From an uncultured Clostridia bacterium (GTDB lineage: Bacteria > Bacillota > Clostridia > Christensenellales > Borkfalkiaceae), in the NCBI GenBank assembly GCA_947631325.1, contig CANRKX010000009.1, forward strand, positions 1 through 47,315: a DNA stretch of 47,315 nucleotides, given 5' to 3'. Under the pieces are notes generated by a model. It was not told where the DNA came from. It made no database searches and saw only the letters and a list, made by a program, of their open reading frames with translations. Positions 33,912 through 43,345 of the stretch are shown piece after piece (position 1 is the stretch's first letter; every line of letters begins with the position of its first letter). The translations under genes and the position numbers were made by a program.

Positions 33912-33957
33912 GGGAAAAGGCGTTGGGCGTTAGCGGCAGAAACGGCGTTAGCGGCAG

Positions 33958-34429
33958 AGACGGGCAACCTTCATCCGTCTTTTTCTCGCTTTGCTACGAA
34001 AAAGACACCTTCCCCCTTTGAAATGGGGAAGGTTATAATGAGGTGGGATTATTAGAAATAATAACCGAGACCACGGTGGGATTCTTCCACTCAATCGAAC
34101 CTGCTTCGCGAGGTTCTTAATCGCTCTGCCGTTTCCCAAAGGGAACCCTCGGTAGGGCGTCGCTTCGCTCGCGCGGGATGATAACATAGGACGGGCGCGG
34201 TTATTATTGTAAATCATAAGCCGTGCCCATAGAAAGCCGCGGTTCGGAGAAACGAGTTATGCAAGGAGAGCGCGGATTGACCCGACGGGAGCGTACAATG
34301 AAGTACGTGACCGAGGGCAAACGCAAGCGCGCGCGAGGGCGTTAGCCCGACGCTTTGTAGAAAAATTTTTCGCTGTATAGAGAAAAATTTTTCACAAACA
34401 CAGTTATGCGACGCATATATGCGGCGCGA
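33958..34429 (+). repeat. Mosaic repeat block D
   Basis: Contains the left module GTCTTTTTC / GAAAAAGAC (hairpin), CCTTCCCC / GGGGAAGG (hairpin) with TTATAATGAGGTGGGATTAT, the CCGAGACCACGGTGGG and GCTTCGCGAGGTTCTTAATC modules, CTGCCGTTTCCCAAAGGGAA, the AAGCCGCGGTTCGGAGAAAC module, the stem-loop at 34291-34308, two copies of GAAAAATTTTTC (34360 and 34382) and the end palindrome. It ends about three bases before the stop of the minus-strand gene at 34433. A 14-base direct repeat, GCGTTAGCGGCAGA, lies just left of the block. Confidence 0.78.
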
Positions 34430-34432
34430 AAG

Positions 34433-35050
34433 TTATATATTGTACTTTGCCATTAATTTCAATATAGTATTGAAATTTTCGTTCAGAATTTCATTCTCCG
34501 CAGGGGAAAGATCGCCCTTGACGCGGAGGACGGCGAGGGTGTTTTTGAGCTTTTCAAGCTCCATTCTGTCCGTCTTGCCGAGGTCGCGGCTTAATAGCCT
34601 GTCGGTCACGGCAATCGCATGTTCGAGGCGGACGTTGGGTTGGGGCGCGTTCCTCGGCGGCTGGGGTCGGGGACGGGGACGGGGCGAGGTGACAGCCGCA
34701 TCCTGCACTCTCACCGATCTGACGGGCTGAGGTTTTAAAGAAAGCCTTCGGCATAAAAATACCAATATACCGTATAGAAGATAGCCCGCCGCCCAGAAGA
34801 GAGCCGCCGAAAAGAGAGCGGACGGTATACTTGAAAAAATCGAAAAGGCAGCCAAGGTGAGCCCCGAATAGATATTGACGAGGCACAAAAAGGGGGTTTT
34901 GGAAGCCCGCCTTATTGAGGGCAAGCCGAGGGCGAGGACAAATACAATTAAGGCTATCGCGCCGAAACTGCCCCATACTATCCACAAGATCGTGTCGGGC
35001 GAAAGGGCGTTGAGACCATTTACAAGGCTGTCGAAAAAGGCATAAATCAT
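34433..35050 (-). CDS. Membrane protein with Pro/Arg-rich linker, unknown function
   Basis: 205 aa. Three hydrophobic helices at about 20-42, 52-75 and 77-100, then a Pro/Arg-rich linker (SPRPRPRPQPPRNAPQP, about 121-137) and a charged C-terminal helical part (TDRMELEKLKNTLAVLR). No recognised family. The message probably ends in repeat block D, whose palindrome is only bases away from the stop. The minus-strand terminator of addA lies upstream at 35083. Confidence 0.75.
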   Translation of the reverse strand: MIYAFFDSLVNGLNALSPDTILWIVWGSFGAIALIVFVLALGLPSIRRASKTPFLCLVNIYSGLTLAAFSIFSSIPSALFSAALFWAAGYLLYGILVFLCRRLSLKPQPVRSVRVQDAAVTSPRPRPRPQPPRNAPQPNVRLEHAIAVTDRLLSRDLGKTDRMELEKLKNTLAVLRVKGDLSPAENEILNENFNTILKLMAKYNI

Positions 35051-35082
35051 AACGGTTTGATTATAGCCGCGGCAAAATAAAA

Positions 35083-35117
35083 AAGAGAGGATTTTTTATC
35101 GGAAATCCTCCCTTTTT
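35083..35117. terminator. Terminator after addA
   Basis: GAGGATTT / AAATCCTC with an 8-base loop, followed by TC and six T on the minus strand; the plus strand also has CC and five T. It lies directly after the addA stop (35119). Confidence 0.85.
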
Positions 35118-35118
35118 G

Positions 35119-38100
35119 TCATAAGGCGATGACCCGCCTCAACCTTAAGTTGACGATGTATGCCGAGACGTCGCTTTCGGATATCTTCTTTATTACCGAG
35201 ACTGCCTTTTTGTAGAGGGTGAGCTGGGGCGAGTAGCTCTCCTTTATGCCCTCGTCGGACTTGGAAGAATACTTATAGTCGATGATGACAGCCTTATCGC
35301 CATATAGAGACAGAAGGTCGATGGCGCCCTGAACGAGGACTTTTTCGTCGGAGTCGGCGCCGAGGACGTCGCGCGCGCTCAACATACACAAGAACTCCTG
35401 CTCCCTCAAGATCTCCCCTTTATCGTCTGCGAGGGCGGAAAAGACGGGCATATTCAAAATCTCTTTAAGCTCGCCGATATCCAATAAATCGCACTGCTCC
35501 TTGGGCATTTCGCCGCGGGATATGAAGGCTTGAAGCTCTTCTTCTATCCCCCCGCTATCCTTTATGGAGAAGTCGCAGAGCTCCAAAAATCTGTGATATG
35601 CCGTGCCGCGCTCGGCGTAACTTTCGGCGTCCTGCGGGAAGAGCTGCTTTTCGGCGAAATAGGGCTCCTCCTCGCCGCGCGATTTCAAGATTGCCGAAGC
35701 CGAGCTCTTGACGGGAAGGTCTATGCCCGACGATAAAGTGTACGGTCTTTCAAAGCGGGAGTTGATGCTTGCGAAGGTGTCGGGGTCGGCGGGGGCGGAG
35801 ATATATATCTTTCTGTCGGTTATACCCGAGAATTCGTCGGCGGGCGGGAAGTCGCGGATCTCGACCGAGTGCATGTCGAAGAGGTCGCAATACCTCTTTG
35901 CGCCCAAGGCGTCGGCGGGGGAATAGTCGGTCTCCCCCTCCGCCATTATATGTAAGGAGTACTCGGCGCGGGTGCAGGCGACATAGAATAGGTTCAATTC
36001 GTTGACGAGCTCCTCGCGGTCGGAACGCATCTTTACAAGCCGCCTTAAGAGGGTGGGATAGACGCACATGCTATCCTCATCGAAACTGCGGGGGGCGAAG
36101 CCGTAGACGTCGTCGAAAGGCAATTCCTCGAACTCCCTGCCCTTGAAAGTGCGGCATACGTCGGCGATAATGACGACGGGGAACTCCAAGCCCTTTGCGG
36201 CGTGCATGCTCATGACCGTTATGCCCTCGCCCGAGGGGGAAGCCGCCGCAGCGCCCAAGCCCGTCGCCGCCCTGTTGAGAAAGTCCTGAAGGGGAAGGTG
36301 CGCCTTCGAGGAGAGGGCAAGGACGTTTGAGAGGGCGGAGCCGTCGCCCGAGCAGAGACGGGCTTCCATGCCGCCGTATGAGAGAATTTTATCTATGAGC
36401 TCGTCGGCATAAGCCACTTCGGAGAAGTCGCAAAGTTCCTTTAATATTTTATAGAAGGCTGCCAATTTGCGGGAGAGGGGGTCGCGCCATTCGTTAAAAT
36501 AGCGTTCGCAACACTGATAAAAGGAGAGTTTTTGCTTGCCGCCCTTATACTTTATCCTTATCCTTGCGAGCTCGTCCTCGGAGAAGTCGCCCAAGGGCGA
36601 GAGCATGGCGGAGACGAGGGGGATATCCTGCGCGGAGTTGGCGATAAGAGAGAGGATATCGAGAATTGTCTTTACCTCGGGGCAATCGGTTAAGTTGCCC
36701 TCGTGCACGCCCGAAACGCGATAGCCTGCGTCGGTGAGGGCGCGGATTATTCCGTCGGTGGAGTCGCCCCTGTTCTTGCGGGTCAGAATACATATATCGC
36801 CCACCGAAATGGGCACATATGCGCCCGTTTTAGGGTCATAGCGGCTGCTTTGAAGCTCCTCTTCCACCGCCTTCAGGACGGCGAGACCCTCGCGGGTGTG
36901 GGTTATCTTTCTGCCGTCCGCCGCCACCGAATATACACCCAGCTGACGTTCCTCGCGCTCGTCCTTGCCGAAGATATCTATCTCGGCTTTGCCCGCGTCC
37001 TCGGGATAGGGCGCGCCCGAGCGCATTAAAGAAGTGGCCTTGAAGTCGAAGCCGCAGGTGTTCTCTGTCATAGCCGAAGAGAAGAGGGCGTTAACGAAGT
37101 CGATGACCCTTTTACAGCTGCGGAAGTTGTCGGAGAGCTTCAAAGCCGTGCCCTCTCCCCCCTCGTACCTCTCGTACTTCTGGGCGAAGAAGAGCGATTT
37201 GCTGCCGCGGAAGCCGTATATCGCCTGCTTGACGTCGCCGACGAGAAAACTTTCGCCGCCGAAGGCGGAGATAATCTCTTCCTGCACGGGGTTGACGTCC
37301 TGATACTCGTCAACGAATACGTATTTGAAGCGGGAAGTTATCTCGTCTTTGACCTCGCTGTCCGACAGAAGTTGAAGGGTTAAATGCTCGAGGTCGTTGT
37401 AGTCGAGCTTGTTCTCGTCGCGCTTGATTTGGGCATATATGCCGTCGAATTGCATTAAAAGGCGGGAAAAGGCGACAGCCGATCTGCCGCTCTCGAAAAA
37501 GCGGGCGCGCTCGGTTTCATAGTCGCATATATCCCCGCGCACGGCCGAATACTTCTTGGCGATATCGGCGCGGAAGGACTTATATCTTTCGTCTTCGTCG
37601 CCGACGACGCCGCTCTTTTTGCGGGGCTTGGGCGTCGTGGAGAGGGGCGGAAGGGTGCAGAATATTCCACCCTCCGCCGCGGTGGACAGGGCGTCTGTCA
37701 TCTCGCGGAATATCGCCGCATAGGTTTCGCCGTCGGAAGCGGGATTGAAGGTGTTTGCGAAGGCGACGACGGCGTCATACAGCGCGCCGTACTTTTGGGC
37801 GGCAACCATATCGAGGGCGGAGACTATGCCGTCGAAGCCCTCCTGCGTGTACAAATTTTCGCACTCCGAGAGCATTTCGCCGTACCTCGCCACCGTGCGG
37901 ACGCGCGAATAGCCGTCGAGGACGAGTTTTTTTAGGGAGGCGTCGCTCCTCTTCTTCGAATACCTCTTCAATAAATAGTAAAAGTCGGCGTTCTCCTCTT
38001 CATACAGCCTGTCGAAGAGTTCGTCGAGCGCCCTTTCGGTGAGCTCGCGCTCGGTCGAGTCGTCGCCCGACATTATCTCAAATCCGCCGTCTATGCCCAA

Positions 38101-38436
38101 TCTGTAAAAATAGGTCCTTAAAAGCCTTGCGCATAGGGAGTGAATGGTGGAGATATCGGCGGAAGATATCTTGGAGAGCTGAAGCTTTATCCTCTCCCTA
38201 TCGTCGGAAGTCGCGAGCTTGGAGATGAGGGCGGAGCGCAGCCTTTCCTTCATCTGCGCCGCCGCCTTTTTGGTGAAGGTCACGGCGAGCACGTCGTCGA
38301 GGTCCGCCCCCTCCTCCACCGCTTTGACGAGCTTTTCGATCATGACGAAGGTCTTGCCGCTGCCCGCCGAAGCCGATACTATTACCCTGCCGCGGCTTTC
38401 CACCGCGGCGCGCTGTTCTGCGGTCATCTCACTCAT
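35119..38436 (-). CDS. addA: ATP-dependent helicase/nuclease subunit AddA
   Basis: 1105-aa motor and nuclease subunit of AddAB, which resects double-strand breaks and loads RecA. Motifs in order: Walker A SASAGSGKT (21-29), superfamily I helicase motif II VDEYQDVNPVQ, motifs of the UvrD C-terminal half (VMSMHAAKGLEFPVVIIADV), and a C-terminal RecB-type nuclease with VIIDYKYSSKSDEG. Slightly shorter than Bacillus AddA (about 1230). The start overlaps the addB stop by eight bases; SD site GGAG. Downstream terminator at 35083. Confidence 0.97.
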   Translation of the reverse strand: MSEMTAEQRAAVESRGRVIVSASAGSGKTFVMIEKLVKAVEEGADLDDVLAVTFTKKAAAQMKERLRSALISKLATSDDRERIKLQLSKISSADISTIHSLCARLLRTYFYRLGIDGGFEIMSGDDSTERELTERALDELFDRLYEEENADFYYLLKRYSKKRSDASLKKLVLDGYSRVRTVARYGEMLSECENLYTQEGFDGIVSALDMVAAQKYGALYDAVVAFANTFNPASDGETYAAIFREMTDALSTAAEGGIFCTLPPLSTTPKPRKKSGVVGDEDERYKSFRADIAKKYSAVRGDICDYETERARFFESGRSAVAFSRLLMQFDGIYAQIKRDENKLDYNDLEHLTLQLLSDSEVKDEITSRFKYVFVDEYQDVNPVQEEIISAFGGESFLVGDVKQAIYGFRGSKSLFFAQKYERYEGGEGTALKLSDNFRSCKRVIDFVNALFSSAMTENTCGFDFKATSLMRSGAPYPEDAGKAEIDIFGKDEREERQLGVYSVAADGRKITHTREGLAVLKAVEEELQSSRYDPKTGAYVPISVGDICILTRKNRGDSTDGIIRALTDAGYRVSGVHEGNLTDCPEVKTILDILSLIANSAQDIPLVSAMLSPLGDFSEDELARIRIKYKGGKQKLSFYQCCERYFNEWRDPLSRKLAAFYKILKELCDFSEVAYADELIDKILSYGGMEARLCSGDGSALSNVLALSSKAHLPLQDFLNRAATGLGAAAASPSGEGITVMSMHAAKGLEFPVVIIADVCRTFKGREFEELPFDDVYGFAPRSFDEDSMCVYPTLLRRLVKMRSDREELVNELNLFYVACTRAEYSLHIMAEGETDYSPADALGAKRYCDLFDMHSVEIRDFPPADEFSGITDRKIYISAPADPDTFASINSRFERPYTLSSGIDLPVKSSASAILKSRGEEEPYFAEKQLFPQDAESYAERGTAYHRFLELCDFSIKDSGGIEEELQAFISRGEMPKEQCDLLDIGELKEILNMPVFSALADDKGEILREQEFLCMLSARDVLGADSDEKVLVQGAIDLLSLYGDKAVIIDYKYSSKSDEGIKESYSPQLTLYKKAVSVIKKISESDVSAYIVNLRLRRVIAL

Positions 38437-41400
38437 CGCCCTTTTCTCCTTTGACTATCGACGCAATCTGAGAGCACTTGACCGCCCCCGTCTTTCTCTC
38501 GCCGCCGTCCCTGCCCGCAAGGAAGCCGCAACTGCCGCCCATCTTGCAATAGGCGCACGCGCCCTCGGCAGGGGAGGGCTTCACGTTGCCCGAAATCATC
38601 TCCTTTACGCCGCCGTCGGCGACGAGAAGGGAATAGCCGAGGAAGTAGTTGAAGCTCTCGCTGTCCATGGCGCTGTCAATCTTTCTGCCCTTCAAATAGG
38701 CGTCGAAATACTCCGACTTCGCCCCCTCCTTTACGGTGTTGTCAGAAGCCCAGACGACGTCGTCGCCGCCGTCCATGAACCCCTCGAGGCGGAAGGTGCG
38801 GGCGGGCTTGTCGCCGAACTCGACCGAGGCGGGGAAATAATACGCCCCGACGGGTCTTCTGCCCTTGGACGCCGCGAGAAGATAGAGGGGAAGCTGGAGC
38901 TTGCGCCCCAAGTAATACTTGGCGGGAGAACAGTCGACAGCCCCCGTCTTGTAGTCGATTATCCGCACCATATCCCCGCACGAATCCACTCTGTCGGTCT
39001 TGCCGTATATATTTATTCCGCCGCTTAAGGGGATTTTCAATTCCAACTCCGCGTCCTCGACGCCGAAGGACGAGACGGCTAACTGACGGTACATTCCCGC
39101 CGCGATTTCCTTGGCTTCGTCCACCAATCTTGCGGCGGTGAACTTGCCGCTCTTTAAATCGGCAAGCGACGAATAGGGGGGCTCGCCCAGCTTTTTTAAG
39201 GCGAGTTTTTGGGCGCGGAGGGCGAACTCGTCCTCATTGGGAACGGACGCCGCCATGGGCGCGAGTTCCTGCAATACGCTGTGGATAAAGTTGCCCGTAT
39301 CCACGGGGCGGACGGCTCCCTCTTCCCTTTCGCCCACCTTTAAGCCCTGCTTCATAAAGCCCATAAAGGGGCAGGAGAAATAGCTTTCGAGGGCGGTGGG
39401 CGTGACGCTGCCGTAATTTATATACAGCTCTTTTCCGCAGGTGAGGTTTTCCCTCTTTCTGCCCGCCATAGCCGCGTCCGCCTCCTCCTTTAAGCCGTGG
39501 GCGCACAGAGTTTTATAGACGGCGGCGAGGGCTTGGGGACCCGCGCCCGTCCTGAAAAGCTGTTTTAAGGCGGGGGTGCGCTCGCTGCAAAAGTAGGGAA
39601 GCGCCCTGCCCGTGCGCGAAATTCTGCGCATATCCACGGGCACGAGGGGAGCGCCCGACGGCGATAGGAAGAGAGCGCGGGCATAGGAGATAATCTCGCT
39701 CGGGGCGCACTCTCCGCCGTCGCCCTGTAAGGGATAGGAGAGATATAGTTTTTGTGAAAAGGCGCAGACGTTCAAGGCGGCGGTCTCCCTGCACCTCAAA
39801 TTGACCTGACGGATTTTGGGGGAGACGTCGACGCCCGTCCTCATCAGAAAATCCATCTCCCTGTCTGTTATCAGGGCGGTGTCGTCGCCCGAACGGGGGG
39901 CGTCTTCCGTAAGGCGGGCCGCGAATACGATTTTAGAGCCCGTGTTCGCCGTGGCGCAGAGGTCGCCCACGAACACGGCGTCCGCCTTGGGGGGGATGAG
40001 CGATATCTTCATTGCGGCGAAGCCGCTCTTTAAAATCTTTATTACAGTCTTTAAATCCAGCCCCGCGCAGAGTTCGGCGGCTTCGTCGACGACCGAAAAG
40101 ACGGCGTCGAGGGCGCGCGCGCCGAATGCGGCGTGGACGGGATAGCAATCGGCATATCTGTTTGACATGTCCTTTAACTTTTCGCCGACGGCGAAATCGT
40201 TCAAAAGCTGCTTGATACCGCCGAATATATCCGAATTTTCGCCCTTTGCGCCCGAGACGAGGGTCAATCCGCCGAGGAATTTCGTGCGCACCCTCTCTAT
40301 GGCTTCGGCGTCCTTTGAAAACTTTGCGAGCAACTCACTATCGGGCTGTTTTCTCACCCCGCCGCGATAGCTTGCGAACCTTAAAAGATAGTTGCCGAAC
40401 TCCTCCTTATCATTTTTCTCCGCACCAAAATAGGGCGAAAAGACGACGGCTTCGACGTCGCGGCGGCAGCCCGTCAGAACGCAGGTTAAATACGAGAGAA
40501 TGAACGAACAGAGGGGATGCTCGGCAAGGGGGATGCGCCTGTCGGCATAGTAGGGGATTTTATAGCCCGCGAACACGCGGGAGAGCTTGCGCTCGGAGTC
40601 GTCTATATCGGGGAGCATTACGGAGATGTCGCCGTACTTTATGCCGTCGTCGAGCACGTGTTTTTTGATATTTGCAGCTATATATTCAAATTCTTCAATC
40701 TCGTCGGCCGCCGAGAAGAGATAGACGTTGCCCGTGGGCATGGGGGAGCCGTAAAAGCCCGAAGGATCGTACAGCCCCGTGCGGAGCTTTTCGGCTTCGG
40801 GGCACATGTTGCTCGGAAGGGTAAATACCTTGGCGCCGCCGAAGTCCCCGGAAGCCTTCAAAAAGGATGTCTCGGCTTCGTTGACGTATATATCCTCATT
40901 GCCGCCGATAAATATGCCCGAGACGTCGTCTGCAACCGACATCGTGGCGGAAATACAGCCGCGGGTCGCCGAGGTGAATGCCTGAAAAGCGAAAAATATT
41001 ACGCTTGCGCCCTTTAAAAGCTTGCTGTTTTGGGCGGCGGGGGCGAGATTCAAAAGATAGCCGTTCCTATCGGTTTTTCCGCTCTTTTCTATAAAGGCGA
41101 GATATTCTGAATAGATTAAGGAGAGGTCCTTTAACTTTCCGCCCAAAAGTCCGCCCGCCTTTGCCGCGCCCGCGACCTCTTCGGGGGAGACGCCCGAGGA
41201 CAGCAATAAGGCGATGGTGTCATAGACCGATTGGGCGGCGTCGGAGGCGTTCATACACTTGAATACCGTCAAGTCCCCCGACCTCTCCTCCATTATCCGC
41301 CTTACCGCCATGGCGGAGCCCTGCGCGCTCAAAATTGCGGCGGGCTTGCCCTTTTCGACGGCGAGGAAGCGCGGGAAGGTGTATACGGAAGCCGTGAAGC

Positions 41401-41560
41401 TCCCCCCCACCGCCGCGCACACCGTGCGCTCTGCGGCGAGAGACAGCCTGTCCTCGCAGAATATTACCGTTCTCTTACCCGAACTCTCGTTGAGGGCGAC
41501 GCATTCTTTTAGTTGTGTGAGCGCCGACGGAAGCGACGGGCACCTGTAGAGGGATATCAT
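38429..41560 (-). CDS. addB: ATP-dependent nuclease subunit AddB
   Basis: Partner of AddA; it recognises Chi and cuts the other strand. 1043 aa from the ATG at 41560 (MISLYRCPSLPS). The C-terminal nuclease has DRVDSCGDMVRIIDYKTG with the catalytic Asp/Lys. The iron-sulfur cluster cysteines are seen as C in SCPFMGF and as CAYCKMGGSC (C-x2-C-x5-C). The N-terminal Walker A found in Bacillus AddB is absent here, as in the RexB group. The frame is open 17 codons further, but no SD site exists and the -10 box overlaps that region, so the later ATG is preferred. Confidence 0.93.
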   Translation of the reverse strand: MISLYRCPSLPSALTQLKECVALNESSGKRTVIFCEDRLSLAAERTVCAAVGGSFTASVYTFPRFLAVEKGKPAAILSAQGSAMAVRRIMEERSGDLTVFKCMNASDAAQSVYDTIALLLSSGVSPEEVAGAAKAGGLLGGKLKDLSLIYSEYLAFIEKSGKTDRNGYLLNLAPAAQNSKLLKGASVIFFAFQAFTSATRGCISATMSVADDVSGIFIGGNEDIYVNEAETSFLKASGDFGGAKVFTLPSNMCPEAEKLRTGLYDPSGFYGSPMPTGNVYLFSAADEIEEFEYIAANIKKHVLDDGIKYGDISVMLPDIDDSERKLSRVFAGYKIPYYADRRIPLAEHPLCSFILSYLTCVLTGCRRDVEAVVFSPYFGAEKNDKEEFGNYLLRFASYRGGVRKQPDSELLAKFSKDAEAIERVRTKFLGGLTLVSGAKGENSDIFGGIKQLLNDFAVGEKLKDMSNRYADCYPVHAAFGARALDAVFSVVDEAAELCAGLDLKTVIKILKSGFAAMKISLIPPKADAVFVGDLCATANTGSKIVFAARLTEDAPRSGDDTALITDREMDFLMRTGVDVSPKIRQVNLRCRETAALNVCAFSQKLYLSYPLQGDGGECAPSEIISYARALFLSPSGAPLVPVDMRRISRTGRALPYFCSERTPALKQLFRTGAGPQALAAVYKTLCAHGLKEEADAAMAGRKRENLTCGKELYINYGSVTPTALESYFSCPFMGFMKQGLKVGEREEGAVRPVDTGNFIHSVLQELAPMAASVPNEDEFALRAQKLALKKLGEPPYSSLADLKSGKFTAARLVDEAKEIAAGMYRQLAVSSFGVEDAELELKIPLSGGINIYGKTDRVDSCGDMVRIIDYKTGAVDCSPAKYYLGRKLQLPLYLLAASKGRRPVGAYYFPASVEFGDKPARTFRLEGFMDGGDDVVWASDNTVKEGAKSEYFDAYLKGRKIDSAMDSESFNYFLGYSLLVADGGVKEMISGNVKPSPAEGACAYCKMGGSCGFLAGRDGGERKTGAVKCSQIASIVKGEKGDE

Positions 41561-41569
41561 AATACACAT

Positions 41570-41575
41570 ATTATA
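41570..41575 (-). promoter_or_regulatory. Minus-10 box of the addBA operon, nearly leaderless
   Basis: TATAAT on the minus strand. The predicted start lies about three bases before the addB ATG. The -35 region (TTTAAT at 18-base spacing) is poor. There is no SD site, which agrees with leaderless initiation. Confidence 0.5.
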
Positions 41576-41618
41576 ACATAACCTCGGGCTAAAATTAAAT
41601 ATTTTGGGCATAAAAGTT

Positions 41619-41647
41619 TTTACAATTGAGAAAAACTATGATATAAT
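41619..41647 (+). promoter_or_regulatory. Promoter of the 381-aa lipoprotein gene
   Basis: TTTACA, 17 bases, TATAAT on the plus strand, about 26 bases of leader before the ATG at 41680; divergent from the addB promoter. Confidence 0.8.
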
Positions 41648-41679
41648 ACCCACTGAAAGACAAATTTTGCGGGAATTAT

Positions 41680-42825
41680 ATGAAGAAATCTTTTAAAATT
41701 GCGGCTGTGATACTCTCCGCCGCCACAATAACCGCCGCGCTTGCGGGCTGCGGCTCGGGCTGTAACTCCTGTAACGGGCAGACGAGAAATCTCGCCTCGC
41801 TCCGCTCCAACTGGTATGCCGACACGACGTTCAAGAATATTCAACCCACCTTTATAGACGACGGAACGGGCGCGGGGGCGGAAAGGCTTGTGTACTCGGT
41901 GGAAAAGACGGGGGGCACGAACGCCACCTATTCCATAGACTATGCGGGCGGGAAGTACGAGACGTATTTTGCCGCCAAAACGTTCGACGACAGCCTTATA
42001 GACCAAGCCTTTAAGGACGGATACACGACGGCGGGAAATATAACGGCGTACTACTATAAGAGCGAGCTGTCGTTTGAGAGCGTTACATTTACCGTGGGCG
42101 AGACGAAGAAGGAGATAAAGGGCGACAGCGCGGTGACGGAGTGTTACTTTATGCCCGTCGGCGAGCATTTGAGACCCCTTTACGCCAAGTATTCGGTGAA
42201 GAGCGCGACGCCCACCAACTTAAACGTCAACTCCTTGGAGGGGGCGTACGTCGAGGTGGACTATTCGAGGGAGAGCTTCTATTCCTTCGACGGGGACTCC
42301 GTTATAACGAGGACGAAGGACAATATCGCCGATACAGCGGACACGGTGAGGGCGGACGGGCTCAATTCATACGCCGATTCGGTGTTCGACGTGGTGCAGC
42401 TGCCCATAGCGTTGAGGGCGATGAACGTGTTCTCATCCGCTCTTAACCAAAAGGTTGGGCTGTACACGGGCAACGGGATTGCGGCGTACAACTTCGTCGG
42501 GTCTACCTCTCCCCTTATCTCGGGAGACAACGACAAGAACGCGGCGCAGCTTGCGGCGGTGCAGAACGTATTGCAGAGCGCGGGGCTGTTTACGCCCGTT
42601 GCAACCGACGACGGGGTGAGCGCCCTTTCGACGGTGGCGATGAGCGTTTCGGGCGACGGGAAGATGCCCGGGGTGAGCCAGAAATACTGGTTTGCCGCCA
42701 TTTTGAACGACAGGAACAACGAGGGCAGGGCGACGATGGTGAAAAAATCCGAACCTTTGCCGTATAACCTCGGCTCGCTCGAGTACGTGTTGACCGAAGT
42801 CGGGTCGACGCTGTGGAACGGGTAA
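41680..42825 (+). CDS. Lipoprotein of unknown function
   Basis: 381 aa. Signal peptide 1-22 with lipobox LAGC (Cys24), followed by a Cys-rich stretch CGSGCNSCNGQ, then a long soluble part without a family I recognise. Many Tyr, Ser and Thr residues and alternating hydrophobic pattern suggest beta-rich extracellular structure. Weak SD site (GGGA). Own promoter and terminator: a single-gene unit. Confidence 0.78.
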   Translation: MKKSFKIAAVILSAATITAALAGCGSGCNSCNGQTRNLASLRSNWYADTTFKNIQPTFIDDGTGAGAERLVYSVEKTGGTNATYSIDYAGGKYETYFAAKTFDDSLIDQAFKDGYTTAGNITAYYYKSELSFESVTFTVGETKKEIKGDSAVTECYFMPVGEHLRPLYAKYSVKSATPTNLNVNSLEGAYVEVDYSRESFYSFDGDSVITRTKDNIADTADTVRADGLNSYADSVFDVVQLPIALRAMNVFSSALNQKVGLYTGNGIAAYNFVGSTSPLISGDNDKNAAQLAAVQNVLQSAGLFTPVATDDGVSALSTVAMSVSGDGKMPGVSQKYWFAAILNDRNNEGRATMVKKSEPLPYNLGSLEYVLTEVGSTLWNG

Positions 42826-42859
42826 AGGAAAAGTTCGGGAAAGCGATAGGCTGAAGGGG

Positions 42860-42903
42860 TCCCCCTGCGGCGCTTTGGGAAAAGCGCCGCAGGGGGATTT
42901 TTG
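42860..42903 (+). terminator. Terminator of the 381-aa lipoprotein gene
   Basis: CCCCCTGCGGCGCTT / AAGCGCCGCAGGGGG with a small loop and five T; a very stable 15-bp stem. Confidence 0.92.
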
Positions 42904-42912
42904 TGGGGAAAG

Positions 42913-43256
42913 ACGGGCAACCTTCATCCGTCTTTTTCTCGCTTTCGCTACGAAAAAGACACCTGTCTCGACGGCTGTAAGGTGTTTGACAGCCGTCTCG
43001 GGCACCGTGCGCGCGGACGTATGCGCGCACTCTTCTCACACAAAAAAACAGCGGGTGTCCGCTGTTTTAAGAATTTTGTGTTCGTCCCTTTGAAATGGGG
43101 AAGGTTATAATGAGGTGGGATTATTAGAAATGCCAACCGAGACCACGAGGGGGCCCCTCGACAGGCGCGCGGCGGTCAACGCCGCGCGCCGCGCAGGATG
43201 ACAACTCTAACGAGCGGGTATTATTGATAATGGGAAAACGCGAAAGCGGGAGCGAG
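42913..43256 (+). repeat. Mosaic repeat block E, with an inserted three-hairpin element
   Basis: Left module GTCTTTTTC / GAAAAAGAC at 42930-42960, then an insertion (42964-43086) in place of the left arm of the CCTTCCCC / GGGGAAGG hairpin, whose right arm continues at 43096. Then TTATAATGAGGTGGGATTAT, CCGAGACCACGAGGGGG, a perfect hairpin GGCGCGCGGCG / CGCCGCGCGCC, and GCAGGATGACAACTC. The usual right-end palindrome is missing. Orientation as in the other blocks. Confidence 0.72.
42964..43086 (+). repeat. Three-hairpin insertion within block E
   Basis: Three perfect inverted repeats in a row: GACGGCTGT / ACAGCCGTC (42970-42997), GTGCGCGC / GCGCGCAC (43007-43030) and AAAACAGCGG / CCGCTGTTTT (43045-43068). 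The third is flanked by ACACAAA / TTTTGTGT, extending the pairing. The flanking repeat modules are continuous in blocks D and F, so the element seems inserted. No coding frame. Confidence 0.6.
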
Positions 43257-43284
43257 AAAATTGATAATTTTTTTAATTTGGGTA

Positions 43285-43313
43285 TGTACAAACCCGAAAA
43301 TAGATGTTATAAT
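43285..43313 (+). promoter_or_regulatory. Promoter of the sugar kinase gene
   Basis: TGTACA, 17 bases, TATAAT; the -35 box is imperfect. The leader is about 26 bases, with GGGGGA as SD site. Confidence 0.6.
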
Positions 43314-43345
43314 ATATTGGATAAAAATTTCGGGGGAAAATTAAT

